From Gemmatimonadota bacterium (lineage in GTDB: Bacteria > Gemmatimonadota > Gemmatimonadetes > Gemmatimonadales > Gemmatimonadaceae), in assembly GCA_947461225.1 (NCBI GenBank), contig CANHJV010000019.1, positions 1-35,474 of the forward strand: DNA of 35,474 bases, in the 5' to 3' direction. Of the stretch, positions 31,902 to 35,474 are shown in pieces (the first letter of the stretch is position 1; every line of letters starts with the position of its first letter). A model generated the notes under the pieces. The model was given only the letters and a program-made list of their open reading frames with translations. It made no database searches and had not been told where the DNA came from. A program made the position numbers and the translations under genes.

Positions 31902-34900
31902 CTAGTAGCCGACGTTGACGCGGAAAATGAAGTAGCTCGGCGGCCCGACGGTCTGGAACTCCTGCGGTGCTTCGCCAGCGCCGGTGGTGTTGAAGCCCGA
32001 CTCCGGATCGGTGCCGCGGTACTTCGTCTTGAGGTACAGGTTACGGCCCGTGAACACCACGGACAGCGACTTGGCTCCCGTGAGCTTCGACGCGAGTTCC
32101 GGCGACATCGTGTACTGCACCGACATTTCGCGCAGACGGACGAACGCGCCCGGCTGGAAGAAGCCGTCGAGGGTGCGGGCGGGATGCTCGTTGGCCGCGA
32201 TGTTCGTGGCCTGGTCGATGAGGTCGCCCTTGAGATTCAGACGGCCGGAGCAGTTCGGACGCGTGCAGCGGATGCGTTCCGTGTTGTTGTACCACTTGTT
32301 GCCACCGCGGTAGTCGAACATGGTGCTGATGCGCAGCTTGCGGGAGAAGAGATCCCAGCCCGAGCCCATCGTGACCATGTAACGCGGCGTGGGGTAGCCA
32401 CGGAAGATCGCCGAGTCACCAACGAACACTTCGTTCTTGGCCGCGTCGGCCCAGTACGTGAGGAGTCCGTCGCCGTTCTTGTCCTCGTAGCCCGTGATCG
32501 GACGGGCCCAGAGTCCCGAGATCGGATAGCCGGCCACGACGCGCGACGTGGTGCCGACCTGTGGCGGGTTGTTGCCGAGCGAGACCACCTTATTCTCGTT
32601 GGCGGAACCGGACAGGTTGATGTCCCAGCCGAGCTTGTCGCCCTGCAAGATCTGCGCGTTAATCGCGACTTCGACACCGGCGTTCTTCACCGAGCCGAGG
32701 TTGCGCAGCTGCGACGCCACCGAGCCGTAGGACGGCGGGAGCACGGCGCTGATGAGCGCGTCCTTGGTGATCTTGCTGTAGTACGTGGCGTCGAGGTTGA
32801 TGCGCTGGTTGAACATCTGCACTTCGAAACCCGTTTCCTGCTCAGCCGACCGTTCCGGCTTGAGGTTGTCGTTGCCGAGCGCCGCCTGCGTGACGGTGGG
32901 CTGGTCGACACCCTGGATGTTCGTGCTGGACGCCGTGAAGAAGCGGAGGGCGTCGTTGGGGCCAGGCTGGACGCCCGACTGCCCGTAAGCGTAGCGGAGA
33001 CGCACCGAGTTCACGAACGCCGGCGCCTTCCACCAATCTTCCTGCGAGATCAGATACGAGGCCGAGGCCTTCGGATACAGGATGCTCTGGAAGTTGGTAC
33101 CGAACGCCGAGTTCTGGTCGCTGCGGACGGCGGCCGTGAGGAACAGGCGATCGCCGACATTGAGCGCCTGCTCGATGAACACACCGAACGTCTTCTGAAT
33201 CGTCGTGGCTTCGCTGACCGACGGGACGGTGCCCGATCCAACGATCTGCGAGCCCGGCGCCAGCTGCGTCGAGCCCGTCGCGGCCCCCGCGAAGCGATAG
33301 CCGATGTACTGCGCACCGACCGTCGTCTTCATGGCGAACTGGGACAGCGTGTACGACGCCGTGGAGCCGACATCAACCGTGGTGTTGCTGATGTTCACGC
33401 GATTGATGCCGCGGGCACCGAGACGCGTGGTGGCGGTGAGCGGCGGGCCTTCGCCACGGAGCAGCAGGTTTTCGTCGCTGCGGCCGGTGAAGTCGTTACC
33501 GACCGTGGCGCGGTTCGCGAGCCAGCTGAACGGACGCCAGTTGGCGCTGCCCGACCAGATGAAGCGATTCACGTCCTGGCTGGTCTTTTCCTGCCACATG
33601 TAGCCGGGGGTCCAGGCGCGGTAGCCCAACAGCGGCGTGCCGAGGCCGGAGACCGTGCCGTTGTCGCGCGTGCCCGGACCACCGAACAGGTGCGAGCCGA
33701 GACCGGCGGTGGCGTTGGATTCGAGCGAGTACCGCTGCGCGATGTTGATGAAGTTCGTCGCGACGGCGAGGTCGAGCTTCGGCGAGAGCGCCGAATTCAG
33801 GTTCATGCGGAGCGACTTACGCGCCATCACATTGGGATGGCTCGTCCACGGGCGCAGCGGAAGGTTCGACGCGGCGAACCGGTCGCGCTCGAACTGCGGC
33901 AGCGAGAGGACGCCCGTTTCCTTTTCATCTTCGGCCGAGAAGAAGTAGCGGACCGCTTCGGTACCACCCGACACCTGCGCACCCATCTGGCGGCGCATGC
34001 CGGTGCCGATCGGCGTGAGGTCCTTCTCGTTGAAGATGTTGAGCGAGACGGTGGAGTCGGCCACGCAGACGCCCGTACCGACCGTCTGCAGGCTGCAGCC
34101 GTTAGTGCGCGACGACGCGGTGGAGGTCCCCGTCTTCGCGAACAAACTGTACGCGTCGGGATAGTAGTTGCGATCGGTGAGGGCTCCCCCTTCACCGTAC
34201 ACGTTCCAGCGGGCGGCGCCGGCACGACCCTTCTTGGTCGTGACCAGGATCACGCCGTTGGCGGCATCGGTGCCGTAGAGCGTGGCGGCCGACGGTCCCT
34301 TCACGATTTCGATGTTCTCGATCTCTTCCGGGTTGAGGTCGCCGACGCGGCTGGCGTTGTTGCCGCCCGTGTCACCACCGCTACCGGTGGCGGTGCTGAA
34401 GCTGGCGTTGTTGCTGGTCATGCGAATGCCGTCGATGATCCAGATCGGCTCGTTGGACAAGCTGACCGAGTTCATGCCGCGCACGCGGATACGGGAGCCG
34501 GTACCGGTTTGCGAGCCGCTGGTCACCGTCACGCCGGGGGCGCGCGAGTTCAGCAGGTCGCTCAGGTTCGACACGGGCGCCGCCTGCAGCACCTTGCTGG
34601 CGTCGATGTTGGCGGTGGCATTGCCGATTTCCACGCGGCGCTGTTCGCCGGTGGCCGTGGTCACGACGGCGGCGAGGTTGACGGCCGCCGTGGCCATCGC
34701 GAACTCGAGGGTGACCGTTTGCCCAGCCGCGATGGGCACGCGCTTTGTCTGCTCGGTATACCCCACGCGCAGCACGCGAATGGTGTACTCGGCAGCGGGA
34801 ATGCCACGCAGGGACAGTCGGCCATCGACACCGGTGGCACCGGCGAAGGTGGTGCCGACGAGAAATACGCGCGCAGCTTCGACCGGTCGCTGGTTCGCAG

Positions 34901-35012
34901 CGTCAGTCACACGGACGGATAGCGTTCCGGGCCCGCTTTGCGCGCGGGCTTGGGGAACGGCTACCGCGATCGTGCCTGCCAGTACCAGCAGGGCACGCCA
35001 AGGGTGTTGCAT
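31902..35012 (-). CDS. SusC/RagA-family TonB-linked outer membrane protein
   Basis: A 1036-residue TonB-dependent transporter. A signal peptide (residues 1-24, ending ARAQ) is followed by a carboxypeptidase-regulatory-like domain (about 29-115: LSVRVTDAANQRPVEAARVFLVG, then YTIRVLRVGYTEQTKRV). A plug domain runs from about 125 to 255, with SDLLNSRAPGVTVTSGS, RIRVRGMNSVSLSNEP, and DAANGVILVTTKKG of the SusC signature. The beta-barrel extends to a final aromatic NVGY. Length is normal for this family. Together with the SusD protein it would import an oligomeric nutrient across the outer membrane using TonB/ExbBD, which are not in the window. The ATG at 35012 has GAGGAG eight bases ahead and starts the signal peptide; a longer frame from 35138 is not used. 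Confidence 0.95.
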   Translation of the reverse strand: MQHPWRALLVLAGTIAVAVPQARAQSGPGTLSVRVTDAANQRPVEAARVFLVGTTFAGATGVDGRLSLRGIPAAEYTIRVLRVGYTEQTKRVPIAAGQTVTLEFAMATAAVNLAAVVTTATGEQRRVEIGNATANIDASKVLQAAPVSNLSDLLNSRAPGVTVTSGSQTGTGSRIRVRGMNSVSLSNEPIWIIDGIRMTSNNASFSTATGSGGDTGGNNASRVGDLNPEEIENIEIVKGPSAATLYGTDAANGVILVTTKKGRAGAARWNVYGEGGALTDRNYYPDAYSLFAKTGTSTASSRTNGCSLQTVGTGVCVADSTVSLNIFNEKDLTPIGTGMRRQMGAQVSGGTEAVRYFFSAEDEKETGVLSLPQFERDRFAASNLPLRPWTSHPNVMARKSLRMNLNSALSPKLDLAVATNFINIAQRYSLESNATAGLGSHLFGGPGTRDNGTVSGLGTPLLGYRAWTPGYMWQEKTSQDVNRFIWSGSANWRPFSWLANRATVGNDFTGRSDENLLLRGEGPPLTATTRLGARGINRVNISNTTVDVGSTASYTLSQFAMKTTVGAQYIGYRFAGAATGSTQLAPGSQIVGSGTVPSVSEATTIQKTFGVFIEQALNVGDRLFLTAAVRSDQNSAFGTNFQSILYPKASASYLISQEDWWKAPAFVNSVRLRYAYGQSGVQPGPNDALRFFTASSTNIQGVDQPTVTQAALGNDNLKPERSAEQETGFEVQMFNQRINLDATYYSKITKDALISAVLPPSYGSVASQLRNLGSVKNAGVEVAINAQILQGDKLGWDINLSGSANENKVVSLGNNPPQVGTTSRVVAGYPISGLWARPITGYEDKNGDGLLTYWADAAKNEVFVGDSAIFRGYPTPRYMVTMGSGWDLFSRKLRISTMFDYRGGNKWYNNTERIRCTRPNCSGRLNLKGDLIDQATNIAANEHPARTLDGFFQPGAFVRLREMSVQYTMSPELASKLTGAKSLSVVFTGRNLYLKTKYRGTDPESGFNTTGAGEAPQEFQTVGPPSYFIFRVNVGY

Positions 35013-35114
35013 GAGCGGGTCTCCTCGTGAGTGGAAAGAAACTGGAACAACAGCGGGCGGTCGCCGATCACGCGGCCGCCGTGGTCCTACGTTCGGTACA
35101 ACGGTCTCCGACAG

Positions 35115-35136
35115 GTATCCAACGCGTAAAGGATAC
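35115..35136. promoter_or_regulatory. Inverted repeat in the susC upstream region
   Basis: gtatcc (35115-35120) and ggatac (35131-35136) around a 10-base spacer that contains the palindrome acgcgt. It lies about 105-125 bases ahead of the susC ATG and could be an operator. Confidence 0.3.
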
Positions 35137-35283
35137 AATGGGTTGCATAACTATGCGAACCGAGGGCCGCTGCCCGCGACAGCACCGAACGTGGGACGCC
35201 GGTGCTATTTTCCTGAATCGCCGCTTCAGCCGGACGGGTCAGAACAGTCTGCTCTCCTCGCCACCGATTTCGCACCGCTCAAC

Positions 35284-35474
35284 GTGCCAACGTCATACTT
35301 ATTCGCTGCCCTGTTGCAGGTCGTGCAGGCGGTGCCCCCCGCGCAGTCGGTGCCTCCCGCCACGCCTCCACTGACCGGAGCGCCGGCCGCCGGGCCCTCC
35401 CCCACCACGAACAGCGCAGGCGGCGGTTCACGTCACGCGGGGGCCGTGTTCCACGGGCGCCGGGGTGAGCTCAC
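35284..35474 (+). CDS. N-terminus of a probable secreted protein (3' partial)
   Basis: An open frame that runs off the right edge. From the GTG at 35284 it reads as a short signal peptide (MPTSYLFAALLQVVQA) and a Pro/Ala-rich linker, then RHAGAVFHGRRGEL. This order resembles the start of carbohydrate-binding family 9-like/DUF5916 secreted proteins common in Gemmatimonadota, but only about 60 residues are visible, so this is a guess. The frame is also open upstream to at least a GTG at 35191, so the start is uncertain; no Shine-Dalgarno is seen at 35284. It would diverge from susC and share the 270-base gap 35013-35283. Confidence 0.45.
   Translation, partial: MPTSYLFAALLQVVQAVPPAQSVPPATPPLTGAPAAGPSPTTNSAGGGSRHAGAVFHGRRGEL

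Noticed and set aside
30592-31905. 437-codon plus-strand frame opposite susD
   Set aside because: Shadow frame; the minus-strand gene has the lipobox, Shine-Dalgarno and SusD motifs.
32184-34922. 912-codon open frame on the plus strand opposite susC
   Set aside because: It is antisense to a gene with strong family motifs. Its Arg/Val/Gly-rich composition is typical of GC-rich shadow frames, and no domain is recognisable.
35027-35374. 115-codon plus-strand frame upstream of susC
   Set aside because: It overlaps the susC start region and promoter and has no coding character; a different frame (from 35284) looks more like a gene.

Overview
The window looks like chromosomal DNA of a GC-rich, diderm, pigment-free-looking environmental bacterium. 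The best guess is Gemmatimonadota (Gemmatimonas-like). Grounds are a SusC/SusD pair in a high-GC genome, a DUF5117/DUF4953-type zinc metalloprotease, a PEP-CTERM protein, TamA/TamB-type outer-membrane assembly genes and Tat-exported Rieske proteins. This assignment is inference from gene content; no rRNA or tRNA is present to confirm it. No IS element, phage gene, CRISPR array or tRNA gene was recognised, and no gene-free stretch exceeds 300 bases.

Layout. 1-2334: a 5'-truncated class II photolyase fused to a renalase-like FAD oxidoreductase. 2306-8426 (minus strand): a secreted hypothetical protein, an M3 oligoendopeptidase, then deoC translationally coupled to a two-domain ALDH16-type aldehyde dehydrogenase. 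Together the last two would cleave deoxyribose-5-phosphate and oxidise the acetaldehyde released. 8555-11757 (plus): an Ig-like lipoprotein, a short-chain dehydrogenase, and an overlapping ABC1/UbiB-like kinase. 11820-12530 (minus): a PEP-CTERM protein with a near-consensus sigma-54 promoter and three phased direct repeats upstream.

12770-19692 (minus): TamB-like and TamA/BamA-like genes joined by a one-base TGATG overlap, probably one outer-membrane assembly unit. 19892-23425 (plus): a five-gene run. It holds a membrane protein with one histidine at each of four predicted helices, a second histidine-containing four-helix protein, two Tat-exported Rieske proteins (one also a lipoprotein), and an M20 metallopeptidase. 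The first four genes look like an uncharacterised membrane electron-transfer module and are my best candidate for a new system.

23422-27673 (minus): gluQ behind a GspG-type pseudopilin, a double zinc-ribbon/TM/SH3 protein, an HDOD protein ending in an 11-bp minisatellite, a small membrane protein, and TspO. 27829-30366 (plus): a large secreted metalloprotease. It faces a SusD-SusC operon (30493-35012, minus) across an elaborate bidirectional terminator flanked by inverted 14-mer repeats. The right edge (35284 onward) holds the open 5' end of a probable secreted protein on the plus strand.
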